Origin: Parabacteroides goldsteinii
Lineage (GTDB): Bacteria; Bacteroidota; Bacteroidia; Bacteroidales; Tannerellaceae
Assembly (NCBI RefSeq): GCF_015550595.1
Contig: NZ_JADNBB010000007.1
Span: 170,305-234,304, forward strand
Reading direction: 5' to 3'
Length of the DNA: 64,000 nt
Shown here: in pieces, positions 17,330 through 27,800 of the stretch
How positions within the stretch are numbered: the first letter of the stretch is position 1
How the letters are laid out: each line of letters begins with the position of its first letter
Notes under the pieces: model-generated
The model's input: the letters and a program-made list of their open reading frames with translations, nothing else
Database searches by the model: none
What the model was told of the DNA's origin: nothing
Made by a program: the position numbers and the translations under genes

Positions 17330-18265
17330 TCAAGCATGCTTTTTCTTGAACGGAAGCCGGGGGAATAATTTCCTGAAACGGATCAGATAGGTTGTGATAT
17401 TACTTCCGGCAATAATGAGTGTTACAGCCAGGATGATCATCACGATTCCACAACCCAGTCTGGGTGTCAGTACTTCACCGAAAAGGGTTACACCGAAAAA
17501 GACAGCTGTCAGAGGTTCCAATGCCCCGAGGATGGCTGTCGGGGTTGAACCGATATACTGTATGGCCTGAGTGGTACACAAGAATGATATTGCAGTGGGA
17601 AAGATAGCCAAAGCGATCAGATTACCCCACAGGTACCAGTCGTTGGGAATATGCAGGCTCTGCCCGAAATCCACACGGATCAGGAAAAGCGAAACACCGA
17701 AAAGCAAGACATAAAAGGTCAGTTTAAGAGTCGCTATATCCTTCAGTCTCGGCCGGTTCACACCTACGATATAAATAGCGTAACTGAGCGCCGATCCCAT
17801 AACCAGAAGAACACCCATCGTACTGAGCGTCGCACCGCTACCGGTTTGGTAGAGCAACCCTATACCGCCTAATGCCAGGAAAACACAAAGAATGGTCTGC
17901 AAGGTCAATTTCTCCTTAAAAAGCACCGACATGATCAGAGCAACCATGATCGGATAAACAAACAACAAGGTCGAAGCAATGCCGGCTTCCATATAATTAT
18001 AACTCTGGAACAGGGCAAGCGAAGAAAAAGCGACCAGGAATCCAAGGACAATCAACGGGACGAGGTCTCTCCGGCATAATTTAAAGTTCCGCCCTCTTGC
18101 CTTAAGCATAATACCCAATGCCGGAATGGCAAACAAGTATCTGAAAAACAATACAGAATCAGGATCCATTCCCGCTTTATAAAGGGGAAGAGCAAAAAGA
18201 GGATTCATGCCGTAAGTGGCGGCAGCTATAGCCCCCAATACGTATCCTTTTACTTTTGCATTCAT
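17330..18265 (-). CDS. EamA/DMT-family permease
   Basis: The 311-residue protein has ten hydrophobic helices arranged as two similar five-helix halves, typical of EamA transporters. The first half starts GYVLGAIAAATYGMNPLFALPLY. The second contains GALEPLTAVFFGVTLFGEVLTPR, the usual E-P-motif helix end. The tail is basic (RFRKLFPRLPFKKKHA). Members export amino acids, metabolites or drugs; the substrate cannot be read from the sequence. No obvious partner gene is adjacent. Confidence 0.88.
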   Translation of the reverse strand: MNAKVKGYVLGAIAAATYGMNPLFALPLYKAGMDPDSVLFFRYLFAIPALGIMLKARGRNFKLCRRDLVPLIVLGFLVAFSSLALFQSYNYMEAGIASTLLFVYPIMVALIMSVLFKEKLTLQTILCVFLALGGIGLLYQTGSGATLSTMGVLLVMGSALSYAIYIVGVNRPRLKDIATLKLTFYVLLFGVSLFLIRVDFGQSLHIPNDWYLWGNLIALAIFPTAISFLCTTQAIQYIGSTPTAILGALEPLTAVFFGVTLFGEVLTPRLGCGIVMIILAVTLIIAGSNITTYLIRFRKLFPRLPFKKKHA

Positions 18266-18369
18266 TGATGTAAATATTTGCTTATTAATAGATCGATAAT
18301 GGCCGGCAAATGTAGAGTGTCCTTTTTACATATACAATACCATCAAACGATATTTTTCTAAAAAATATA

Positions 18370-18401
18370 AACCCCTAATGTCAGAAAAAACATTAGGGGT
18401 T
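18370..18401. terminator. Bidirectional terminator hairpin
   Basis: AACCCCTAATG (18370-18380) pairs perfectly with CATTAGGGGTT (18391-18401) around a 10-base loop. It follows the GH51 remnant stop (18418) on the minus strand, with TATATTTTTT after the stem. Confidence 0.75.
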
Positions 18402-18417
18402 CATCTATTTTACAATA

Positions 18418-18803
18418 TCAACGTTCGCAAGGAATTCGCAGGATCGTAAATGAATTAGGCTGGCAAACCATTTCGAAAGAAGGTTTTATTCCTTTCAAGA
18501 CGGTTTCCACCGGAACGACTTTTTCCGGATTTGCATAACTGTTCTCATCATCCGGATCCATGCCACTTAAAGTGATCTGCATACCTTCCGACTGAACCGA
18601 TTTCATATTGGACAGGTTGATCGAAGTATTCCACGGTGTATTCTCACCATTTACCAATTTGATAACAACCTCGTTAGTCTGCTTGTCATAACCGGAAACA
18701 GCATAATGACGGATTACCGGCTGATAAGTATATTCATACTCCAACTGGTTATCCAGGTAACATTTCCAGTGATTTCCCTTAATCCCGATTCTGACATAAG
18801 TTT
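18418..18803 (-). pseudogene. 3' remnant of a second GH51 arabinofuranosidase gene
   Basis: The frame encodes the last ~127 residues of a GH51 enzyme. It aligns end to end with the C-terminus of the intact gene at 33814-36348: GNHWKCYLDNQLEYEYTYQP, VSGYDK.TNE.VIKLVNGEN, then QPNSFTILRIPCER. Matching sequence stops abruptly near 18803; the catalytic domain, signal and start are missing. An internal ATG at 18744 gives an open frame of 108 codons, but no functional product is expected. Protein identity is roughly 80 percent by eye. The last 61 bases (18422-18482) differ from the intact copy at one position. Confidence 0.85.
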
Positions 18804-18853
18804 ACTTTGGTTTTTTGTCAACTTATTTTAGGACAGGACTGTTTCATTTTTCT

Positions 18854-20203
18854 TTAAGCAATTTTACATCTGTCTTCTCCTTTAACAGCACTCAAACAAG
18901 CCCCAAAAGCTGCCTCCTCCTGATACAAAGAAAAAGACAACTTACATCCGAATAATTCTTCAAATGCCTGACACAGGAGCGGATTTCTTTTAAGGGCATT
19001 CCCCGAACCAACGATAACATCTTTTTCATGACGGATATTCTCCGGAAGCCTTTGATAAAAATTATACAGTTCACGACTGATGCCTTTCAGAAAACCCAAT
19101 ATCAAATTTTCCGGAGTAAAATTAGAAAGAGATATATTTTCAATATGACCACGTTTGCACGGAGCAAAACGGGTTCCGTCAAATAAAGTTTCCACTATGG
19201 GAAGACCACTAACGTCTTTTTTATAGGGAACAGAAGTCATCACTTGGTAAAAATCCAAACCGCCGGTCTGGAGTTGCTCATCTGATAATGCCGGTAAAAA
19301 AAACCGTAGAGTCTGCTCAAAAAAGTTTTTCAACAAAACGAACGCCTGACCGCCACAAAGAGCGGCTCCCACCAATATATATCCACCGCCGGGGAAAGGC
19401 CTTGTATCCAGTTCCGGTATTTTTATAAACTTATCCGAGTAGACAGAGATCTGACTGCTTGTCCCAACGGTTATGTGAATTGAATGATGGATATCCTTTA
19501 CCGAACCGAGGAAAGCAGCCTGGTTGTCTCCTATCGCAGAATATACAGGTATCTGCTGCTTATTATAACCACAACAAGTGGCCGATTCCGACAATTCCGG
19601 TAAAATAGAAAGATCGATTCCCACTTTATCCAGAGCGGCATGATCAAAGCACAAATTTTCCGTATCGAAAAAGCCGATGCTTGCACCGTTCGAGTAATCA
19701 GTAAGAGGCGTTTTCTGTCCGGCCAACTTCATGACAACATAATCCATGATCGTACAGATCTGTTTCGCATCACCGGGAACCAGCCCATTTACCTGATTAT
19801 AGAAATGCGTCACCAGACCGAAACCTGTTGCCAGCGCATAGCCTGTTTCATCCGACAAGTAAGCTGCATAGGTCTTATTATCACGATATAACTGATTACC
19901 TCTTCCATCCTGCCAGGTATAAAGCGGACTGACCGCTTCGCCTTGTTCATTCAAATAAAGTATTCCATGCATTTGTCCCGTAACACCAATGCCTTTAATA
20001 TCCGGGTAACGCGAAGAGAAATCATCCATTATTTCTTCCACGATCTCAATGATTCTGCCGGGAGATTGGGTTTTCTCCCAAAGAACCTCCGAAACAATCG
20101 TTGAGTCGTTGGTAATTGTGACCGATTCTATTTTATTTTTTTTCAGATCATAAGCAACACTACTGATAGAACTGGTTCCGATATCTATTCCAATAAAGCA
20201 CAT
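18854..20203 (-). CDS. FGGY-family carbohydrate kinase, sedoheptulokinase-like
   Basis: The 449-residue cytoplasmic kinase has the N-terminal phosphate loop GIDIGTSS, the catalytic-base region IGDNQAAF with Asp, the adenosine-site glycine motif TVGTSSQ, and IVGSGNAL near the C-terminus. From memory, the phrases GVTGQMHGI, TWQDGRG, ATGFG, MDYVVMKLAG and NGASIGFF align better with animal/bacterial sedoheptulokinases than with xylulo-, glycero- or gluconokinases. The predicted reaction is phosphorylation of a ketose, perhaps sedoheptulose to its 7-phosphate. In PUL1 it stands where fructan loci carry a fructokinase. It is transcribed from its own promoter box at 20300-20307. Sugar specificity is inferred. 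Confidence 0.8.
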   Translation of the reverse strand: MCFIGIDIGTSSISSVAYDLKKNKIESVTITNDSTIVSEVLWEKTQSPGRIIEIVEEIMDDFSSRYPDIKGIGVTGQMHGILYLNEQGEAVSPLYTWQDGRGNQLYRDNKTYAAYLSDETGYALATGFGLVTHFYNQVNGLVPGDAKQICTIMDYVVMKLAGQKTPLTDYSNGASIGFFDTENLCFDHAALDKVGIDLSILPELSESATCCGYNKQQIPVYSAIGDNQAAFLGSVKDIHHSIHITVGTSSQISVYSDKFIKIPELDTRPFPGGGYILVGAALCGGQAFVLLKNFFEQTLRFFLPALSDEQLQTGGLDFYQVMTSVPYKKDVSGLPIVETLFDGTRFAPCKRGHIENISLSNFTPENLILGFLKGISRELYNFYQRLPENIRHEKDVIVGSGNALKRNPLLCQAFEELFGCKLSFSLYQEEAAFGACLSAVKGEDRCKIA

Positions 20204-20299
20204 ATTTTATTTCTTTAATTACTAATCATTAAATGTATATTCTGGAAAATCCAATCTTTATATTTCTTTATAGAATTGTGTAGTACAGATAATTAAATG

Positions 20300-20307
20300 C
20301 AAAGTTA
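20300..20307 (-). promoter_or_regulatory. -7 element of the kinase promoter
   Basis: The minus strand reads TAACTTTG, an exact TAnnTTTG, giving a leader of about 90 bases. The leader contains the palindrome CATTAAATG at 20227-20235; the same sequence lies before the GH32-type gene, at 23069-23077. It is a possible regulator site. Confidence 0.45.
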
Positions 20308-20354
20308 CGTATTTTCATAATGAATGTTCACCCAATATCTATATTTCGAGAGGA

Positions 20355-21518
20355 TTATATCTTTTCATGTATAGATTTAAACTTCAACATAAGAAATACG
20401 AGGTAAGCCACACAAACTGTTAACACAACGACAGCTCCGACCTGGCTACCGAGATTATCGGAAGCAAGTCCCATCAACAGCGGAAAAACAGCCCCTCCGG
20501 CTATTCCCATGATCATCAACCCGGAAATCTCATTGTTACGTGCCGGCTTATACATTAAGGCACGTGAGAAAATGATCGGAAATACATTCGAGTTTCCTAA
20601 TCCGATAAAGGCCACACATATATAAATTGTCATTGCATTAAAGCTGAAGTACAGACCAAGAATACCTAAAAGCATCAAACAGACGCTTATGATAAAGAAA
20701 TTTCTCGAAGAGAACCTGGCCAGAATGAAAGTACCTGCAAAACAACCGCAAGTACGAAACAGGAAATATAAACTGGTTGCATATCCAGCTTCAGCCAGCT
20801 CCATACCGGTTCGTTCAATCAGTAGCTTCGGTGCTGTAATATTCACTCCGACATCGATCCCTACATGAACCAATATACCCAAAAACAGGATCAGAATGAT
20901 CCGATCCCCCAGCATTCCGATACATTCTTTAAAAGAAGAAGTCTTACCTTCGATGGCATGTTCTTTAATATCGGTAAAATAGAGGTAAAAGATAGCAATC
21001 AGGGTAATAACGGCAAAGAGCGGGAAAAGTAGCTTCCAGTTGCCATAATGAATCAATGCCTGAGCTGCAATAATCGGAGCAGCAAAAGAAGCTATAGCTT
21101 TTACGAATTGTCCCAATGTCAGGAAACTGGGTAGTTTATTCCCGCTTACGATATTGGTTAGTAAAGGATTTAATGATACTTGCATCAATGTATTCCCCAG
21201 TCCGAGAAGAGAAAAACATAACAGCATGGAAATGCTGCTGTAAGCGACAAAAGGCACACATAAAGCAACAAAGGTGACTATCAGACTCAGCAGCACCGTC
21301 TTTTTCCTGCCGATTTTATTCATAAGTATTCCCGTAGGAACAGAAAAGACCAGGAACCACAGAAATACCATTACCGAAAAGGCATTGGCTGCCGTATCGG
21401 AAAGATCAAAATCACTCTTCACATAATTCGTAGCTATCCCGATAAGATCTATAAACCCCATCGTAAAGAAGACCAACATCACCGGGATAATTTTTGCTAT
21501 CACATTTTCATTTTTCAT
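20355..21518 (-). CDS. MFS sugar transporter (FucP/GluP-like)
   Basis: This 387-residue, 12-helix inner-membrane protein starts near the first helix (VIAKIIPVMLVFFTMGFIDLIGIATNYV). It contains the MFS loop motif GILMNKIGRKKT after helix 2 and a second-half counterpart ILARFSSRNF. Bacteroidetes sugar permeases with GFIDLIG-type first helices import monosaccharides by H+ symport. It lies 13 bases after a GH32-type gene and upstream of the kinase. It probably imports the monosaccharide released in the periplasm for phosphorylation by that kinase. The substrate is not visible. Confidence 0.85.
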   Translation of the reverse strand: MKNENVIAKIIPVMLVFFTMGFIDLIGIATNYVKSDFDLSDTAANAFSVMVFLWFLVFSVPTGILMNKIGRKKTVLLSLIVTFVALCVPFVAYSSISMLLCFSLLGLGNTLMQVSLNPLLTNIVSGNKLPSFLTLGQFVKAIASFAAPIIAAQALIHYGNWKLLFPLFAVITLIAIFYLYFTDIKEHAIEGKTSSFKECIGMLGDRIILILFLGILVHVGIDVGVNITAPKLLIERTGMELAEAGYATSLYFLFRTCGCFAGTFILARFSSRNFFIISVCLMLLGILGLYFSFNAMTIYICVAFIGLGNSNVFPIIFSRALMYKPARNNEISGLMIMGIAGGAVFPLLMGLASDNLGSQVGAVVVLTVCVAYLVFLMLKFKSIHEKI

Positions 21519-21531
21519 GGTATTTGTTTAT

Positions 21532-23058
21532 TTATTTGTTTGTTTCAATACTTATCAAAGAGGCTTCTTTCAAATTAATATGCCCTGACTCCGCATAGCA
21601 ATCTATTGATTCTATAGCCTCATCCGTAAAACAGAGAGAGGTCATAGCAACTTTATTGTCTCCTGCAAACCATTCAGCCGAGCCCCGATCGACAAGAATG
21701 TACCATTCATCAACCGGAGGATTTACCCGGTAGGCTGCTCCTAACGGACTTGTATAATCTTCCGAAAAAGAAGTGTCCGACAATCGGGAACGATCCATAT
21801 AGTAATAATTCATTTCAGCCCGATATGCAAAGGCTATTTCTCCGCCGGAAACTGTTCTCAAACGAATGCCATATTCACGGGGATGCCACATCGCATAACG
21901 ATCGGAGGCATCGAAAACCAAATGAATAACGAAAGGATATCGGGAGACTGATCTTTTATTGAAAATAGTTTGAATACCTGCTATTTCCGTATTTTCAATT
22001 TTCCGGGTCTTGCCGTATAAACTGTTCAGTTCACGCACCGGCTTTGAGCAAAGCGTATAATTGTTACCTTCATAAACCAATGTCAATTCACGGGGGAATG
22101 TCATACTTCCACGCTTCCCTGTTTGTGGTGTCAGATTTGCATATAACCAGCAATTCATCCAACCGACCATGATGGTACGGTCATCCTGTAAATTATTACA
22201 TAAGATGCCTCCATAATTATCTTTTCCATAATCAACCCACAACTCTTTCGATTGTGTCATATGAAAACCGGAGTTATTGAAATCGCCAATAAAATAGCGT
22301 GTGCCCGGTGCCCCATCCGACACACCTTCGTTTACATTGATAAATAATACCCACTTCGTATCATCCGAGCCCTCTATCTTCAACGGTCTAAGCGTCGAAT
22401 TTTCAAAGCTTCCCGTTATCTCCATTTCCCCGCCGAACTCATTCAGGCTTTTCCAGTGGATAGCATCCTGCGAAAAATAAAACCGGATTGTACGCCCTGT
22501 AGAAACAGTCATTACCCATGCATCTATTTGTTTATTCCAGCAGACATTGGGGTAACGCTTATTATCGGAACCATCTTCCCACTCCATAGTAATATCCGTC
22601 CAGGTCATCCCTTCATCTCTGCTGTATGCCATTCCAACCGAATAGGGAGAGGAATTACTGCCTGTACCTTGCTCCGGTTTATAACGGGTGTAGTAGGCGA
22701 TAAAGACCGGGTGATCCGCAGAGCCTAGCCCGGAGGTATTGTTCTTATCGACAATCACACTACCGGAATAAACCTGGCCGTTCTCATCTGCAGCGATTGC
22801 GATCGGGCATTCTTCCCAATGGATCATATCTGTACTGACAGCATGCCCCCAACTGATATTCCCAGAAACAATATCCGACGGGTTACATTGATAAAACAGA
22901 TGATATTTTCCGTTATGATACACCCAACCGGCCGGTTCTCCCGTCCAGTTCTGTTCCTGTGAAAAATGTATCTCCTCACCGCCAGAAACGTTTCCCTCTC
23001 CACAAGAGGACAGAAGTCCGGTTATTATCCCTATAATAAAAAGAGCAAACTGTTTCAT
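21532..23058 (-). CDS. Divergent GH32-type beta-propeller lipoprotein
   Basis: The 508-residue protein has a lipoprotein signal (MKQFALFIIGIITGLLSSC) and a five-bladed GH32 propeller over about residues 30-340 (AGWVYHNGKYHLFYQCNPSD, GHAVSTDMIHWEECPIAI), then a beta-sandwich ending near 500. Family landmarks are altered. The WMNDPNG nucleophile motif reads WTGEPAG (Asp replaced by Glu), RDP reads RYP, and the EC motif reads EN. It may cleave an unusual ketofuranoside, or be inactive. The propeller identity is clear; the activity is not. It starts a transcript with the MFS permease and is separated from susD by a terminator. Confidence 0.75.
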   Translation of the reverse strand: MKQFALFIIGIITGLLSSCGEGNVSGGEEIHFSQEQNWTGEPAGWVYHNGKYHLFYQCNPSDIVSGNISWGHAVSTDMIHWEECPIAIAADENGQVYSGSVIVDKNNTSGLGSADHPVFIAYYTRYKPEQGTGSNSSPYSVGMAYSRDEGMTWTDITMEWEDGSDNKRYPNVCWNKQIDAWVMTVSTGRTIRFYFSQDAIHWKSLNEFGGEMEITGSFENSTLRPLKIEGSDDTKWVLFINVNEGVSDGAPGTRYFIGDFNNSGFHMTQSKELWVDYGKDNYGGILCNNLQDDRTIMVGWMNCWLYANLTPQTGKRGSMTFPRELTLVYEGNNYTLCSKPVRELNSLYGKTRKIENTEIAGIQTIFNKRSVSRYPFVIHLVFDASDRYAMWHPREYGIRLRTVSGGEIAFAYRAEMNYYYMDRSRLSDTSFSEDYTSPLGAAYRVNPPVDEWYILVDRGSAEWFAGDNKVAMTSLCFTDEAIESIDCYAESGHINLKEASLISIETNK

Positions 23059-23103
23059 TTTACTATTACATTAAATGTGCCAGTCGATTTTAAAATTACA
23101 AAA

Positions 23104-23137
23104 AGGAGCCATACTCAGGAAACTGAGCACAGCTCCT
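23104..23137 (-). terminator. Terminator between PUL1 susD and the GH32-type gene
   Basis: The outer stem AGGAGC/GCTCCT (23104-23109 with 23132-23137) encloses a second stem CTCAG-GAAA-CTGAG (23114-23127) with a GNRA tetraloop. On the minus strand TTTTT follows. It lies 17 bases after the susD stop, so susCD and the downstream enzyme can be expressed at different levels. Confidence 0.75.
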
Positions 23138-23153
23138 ACAATCACCGGTTATA

Positions 23154-24872
23154 TTACCATCCGGTATTCTGCTTGTATAATCCCTTCACATAACTGATCT
23201 GTACCTGAGGGATCGGGAAATATTCATCCCGGTTCTTTGTAAACTTCGCATCCTTTAGATAAGAACGGCGAGTCTTCTCCACTTCGAAATATTCATTCAT
23301 GTATTCTGCGGCAATACCCCAGCGTACAAGATCGAAAAACCATTTACCCTCTGTTGAGAATTCAAGGTGACGCTCCCAGCGAAGAGCCTGCATTGCAAAG
23401 TCTTTTGTCCATGCGGGGCAGTTCACTCCCGGTCGATAAGGTTGAACATCAAACTTACCGGTAGGAGTGCCATCTTCAAACTTTAATCTATCTGTACTTG
23501 CTGCTGCACGAAGACGAATCTGGTTTATCAGGTTTAGAGCCTCGTCCATACCTTCTCCTAATTGAATCAGCGCTTCCGCTCTCCACAACATCACTTCATC
23601 CAAACGAAGTACATCCCAGTTCAAGCCGGCTCCCATAAACGGATTGGTCTTTTTAAAACAATCGCATGTCGGTAAAACAAGCAATTTCTGACTCATGGAA
23701 TAACCATATACTTCAGGCGTACGTGTCCAATTCTCCTGCATCACATAAGAAGGTTCGTACTTCCAGGGCATTCCTGGAACACAAGCGGTATGCATCAAAC
23801 GCGGATCCATCGGTGTCTTAGCAAAAGCCTCTTTGTTATCCAGCGTTTCGCCTTCGTTGAACTTTTCGAAATCAGGTACTCCGTTCACTGTTTTATACCG
23901 GTTCATCATATTTACAGATGGCTGCAGGAATCCGCAACAGCCATAGTCCGAATTAACGGGAGATACCAACCAGGAATTCAATCGTCCCTGAGGAGTATCT
24001 GCTGTATATTGAATTGCCCATATAGATTCAGGACCATTTTCAAACTCACACAAGAAGTTTTCCGCAAAATCTGACGCCAGACTCTTACCGGAATTATCGA
24101 TGATATCTTTACACAGACTTGCGACTTCTGTTAGTTTCTCACGATTTATATTAACGACATTGTGCTTTTCATCCTGTTCATAGGCTGCAAAAATCAGTAC
24201 TTTCGCCAAATAAGCCTTTGCCGCGAATTTATTCGGGCGTCCTACTTCATCTTGTTTTTCAGGCAAAGTACTCACCCCATAACGAAGATCGTCAATCAAT
24301 TTTCCCCAAAGTTCCTGATCGGTCAACTCATCGTTGCTTACCTTATCATACATATCTTGCGGAGTATCCTCATCGATATAAGGGAAGAATTTGAAACATT
24401 GCTTCATATACATGTAGATATGCGCCCGCAAGAAACGTAACTCTGCGATCCGCTGGTCTTTTAGCGGGTATTCCTCCGGTGTCAAGGCTTTTACTCTTCT
24501 CAAAGCATCATGTATCCTACCTATCGCTACGTAATGAACCCACCAAAGGTTATCCAGGTCTCCTACATTAGTCGCCTGCATATATGTGAATGTTTCCCAA
24601 CGGTTTCTTTCCGCATTGTCATTTGTACCCGAACCTCCTTTATACGCTTCTCCACCACGGACAGATCCTTCTTCATAGGGCATACCCATCTGTTTATTGA
24701 AATGGTTTTGTCCGCAAAAAGAATAAGCTGCATTCACCATCTGCTCAACTCTTTCAGGTGTATTTAGGTCTTCATCGGATACAACTCCCTGTGGCTTCGT
24801 ATCCAGCATGGAATCACATGAGGTACAGAAGAGTAGAGATAAACCGAAAATGGCTATTGTTATCGCTTTCAT
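23154..24872 (-). CDS. SusD/RagB-family glycan-binding lipoprotein (PUL1)
   Basis: The 572-residue protein has a lipoprotein signal (MKAITIAIFGLSLLFCTSC). SusD features include MLDTKPQGVVSDEDLNTPERVEQMVNAAY, the TPR-like helices LRFLRAHIYMYMKQCF, and the C-terminal RWERHLEFSTEGKWFFDLVRWG and FPIPQVQI. SusD proteins cap the SusC channel at the cell surface and bind the oligosaccharide. The gene is 23 bases after its susC partner. Binding residues cannot be assigned without a structure. Confidence 0.95.
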   Translation of the reverse strand: MKAITIAIFGLSLLFCTSCDSMLDTKPQGVVSDEDLNTPERVEQMVNAAYSFCGQNHFNKQMGMPYEEGSVRGGEAYKGGSGTNDNAERNRWETFTYMQATNVGDLDNLWWVHYVAIGRIHDALRRVKALTPEEYPLKDQRIAELRFLRAHIYMYMKQCFKFFPYIDEDTPQDMYDKVSNDELTDQELWGKLIDDLRYGVSTLPEKQDEVGRPNKFAAKAYLAKVLIFAAYEQDEKHNVVNINREKLTEVASLCKDIIDNSGKSLASDFAENFLCEFENGPESIWAIQYTADTPQGRLNSWLVSPVNSDYGCCGFLQPSVNMMNRYKTVNGVPDFEKFNEGETLDNKEAFAKTPMDPRLMHTACVPGMPWKYEPSYVMQENWTRTPEVYGYSMSQKLLVLPTCDCFKKTNPFMGAGLNWDVLRLDEVMLWRAEALIQLGEGMDEALNLINQIRLRAAASTDRLKFEDGTPTGKFDVQPYRPGVNCPAWTKDFAMQALRWERHLEFSTEGKWFFDLVRWGIAAEYMNEYFEVEKTRRSYLKDAKFTKNRDEYFPIPQVQISYVKGLYKQNTGW

Positions 24873-24895
24873 ATTTCATTATATTTTAGAAGTTA

Positions 24896-27800
24896 TTAAA
24901 AAGATACATTTACCCCGAATGTCATGGAGAATGGTAACGGGTATCCATTGCCGGGAGTTTCCGGATCAAGGCCGGTATAGGCATTGTCGCCCCAGGTTTT
25001 CTTCAAGGTGAGCACATTATCGGCTCTCAATGAAAGTCTCGCTCTGCTCATTCTCACTTTTGCCAGCACATTCTTGGGTATAGTATATCCTAATTCGATA
25101 TTCCGGATTTTCATATAAGACCCACTTTCCACATAATAGGTAGAAAAACGTCCTTCGTCATTATAGTTATTAATTGACATCGCCGGAATGGTGGAACCGG
25201 TATTCGTCGGAGTCCAGGCATCCAACATACGTGTTCCATAATTCTCACCGGAAGTACTTAACGCATAGATATCGGTCCATGACTTCCATCCGCTGACATC
25301 CAGTTTTTTTCCAAATACTCCATTGAAGAATACAGAAAAATCAAAGTTTTTCCAGTTTAAGGCAACATTAACACCATATTCAAGGGCCGGATTTTGATCG
25401 CCTAACCATGTTCTGTCTTCACTATCGATCTTTCCGTCTTTATTGATATCCTTGTATCGAATACGACCGGGAGCAGCACCTACCTGCGTAGCATGTGCAT
25501 CAACCTCTGCCTGAGACTGGAATAGTCCGTCAGCGATATAACCATACATAGAAGATTTGGGACGGCCAAGAATATTCTGGTCTGTACCGTTACCTGCAAA
25601 ATTGTTTATTACCTCATCGGGAACATGGATTATTTTCTGCTTATTATGTGAGAATACTCCACTTACGTCAAAGCCTACATCACCAAACTTATCGGTATAG
25701 TTCAAGGTTAATTCAAACCCTTTGTTATCAATATCAGCACCATTCAACCACATCTGGGCTCCTTCACCTAAAGTGGCAACAGTACCCGGCTTCATCAGGA
25801 TATCGGATGTTTTCTTTATGTAGTAATCAAACGATCCTCCGAACTTTGAATCAAAGAAACCAAAATCCAATCCAAAGTTATGCTGTGCGGTTGTTTCCCA
25901 TTTCAAGTTAGGATTGTCTCTTTGAGTCCGGCGAAAACCTGAAGGCAGATTATTTCCGCCTTGCCCTGTAAAGTCATAAGCCGTACCCCAGTTCCAATCT
26001 TCCGCATAATGATCGTAGAGAGCCTCGTACATCAAATAAGCTGCATAGTCATCTATACGTGAGTTACCGTTTTGTCCCCAACCGTAACGAAGTTTCAAAA
26101 TAGAGAAGTTGGATAATGCATCTTTCAGGAATGCTTCATTATTCAATACCCAACCCAATGAAAATGCAGGGAATGTTGCCCAACGGTTATTCGCTCCGAA
26201 TACAGAAGAAGCATCCCGGCGGAGAGTAACTGAAGCGAGGTAACGGTTTCCATAATTATAGTTGAATTTACCAAACCAGGATATCAGCGTATTATAACTG
26301 GAAGAACCTCCGTTATCCCTGTCTTCTTCACCTGCACCCAATTGCATATAATCAGGAGTCTCCAATGCAAATACACGTCTGCTTCCCCAATGTTTTTGAT
26401 AGCTATGGTCCACTGTTTCCTGCCCCAACATAATATCGAAACCATGCTTATTTATATCAAAGACATATTGCAAAATATTACTGTTATTCCAGTCGAAATT
26501 ATAGTCTGAAGTCTGGGTTAGCTTGTTACGGCTTTCACTCATAAAACCGGAGCTATAAGTCAGATTCATTTCTCTTCTCCAGAAACCGACAAAATCAGCT
26601 CCAAAAGAAGAACGGAAAGTCAGTCCCTTCAGTATCTCAATACTGATATAGGCATTACCGAATAAACGCAGGTTATCCTGATAGTTCTGGTCATTATCCT
26701 CAATTAAGCGGACGGGATTTTGACGGTCACTCATACCGCCTATAGGGCCACCCCAACCAATTCCATCGACCGTATGAACAGGGACAATAGACATCAGGGA
26801 TTTGCAGCCACCCAAGTTGCCGTCCCCGACATTAGAGCTACTCCTCCATTTGGATACAGTAAAATTCTCACCGACTTTCACACGTCCGCCCAACCAACTG
26901 TAATCAGTATTTACACGGGCATTGAAACGATTAAAATAACTTCCTTTTATCGTACCTTTGTTATCATAGTAGTCAAGAGCAAAAAGAGCATTTCCACTAT
27001 CTGTACCGGATGATAAAGTGACATTGTATTGCTGGATCTGTCCCGTACGTAAAATTTCTTTCTGCCAATCCGTATCAGCCGAACGCATAGTCTTTTCGAC
27101 CGGGTCCAGATATTCTCGCCAGGAAACATTATCCAAAACCCAATTTCCGTTCGAGTCCTGATGATCCTGGTATTGGTACAAACCACCATAACCATTCACA
27201 TATCCGATACCCACCTGGTTGGGATCAGCTTGGGAATTATCATTTTTGATCGCCCAGTATTGAGCAATACCGCGCTGTTCGGTGTTCATCAGTTCATAAG
27301 GCTTCTTACTGCTTGCCACTGTATAGGAAGCCTTAAAATCGACTGTCGTTCCTTTTTTCCCTTTCCGGGTAGTAATAATGATAACTCCATTTGCAGCACG
27401 CGAACCATAGATAGAAGCAGATGAAGCATCTTTCAACACCTGGATCGATTCAATATCCATCGAGGACAATTCTTCCATGGAACGGGTCGTAGGTGTTCCG
27501 TCAATAATATACAACGGGTCATTGTTGTTTAAAGTACCTTCTCCACGTATACGGATAGTTGCCTTGGAATCCGGAGACCCATTAGTAGAGACAGCCATAC
27601 CGGCTACTTTTCCCTGGATGGCACGCATAGCATTACCTGCGATATTTGAACGAATCTGGTCTACTTTGACAACAGACACGGAACCGGTCAAATCCGCTTT
27701 GCGCTGGCTGGTATAACCAGTCACAACTACCTCATCCAGATTCTGTGCATCTTCTACCAATCTGATCGTTATATCTTTCGCTGTCGAGATTGGAATTTCC

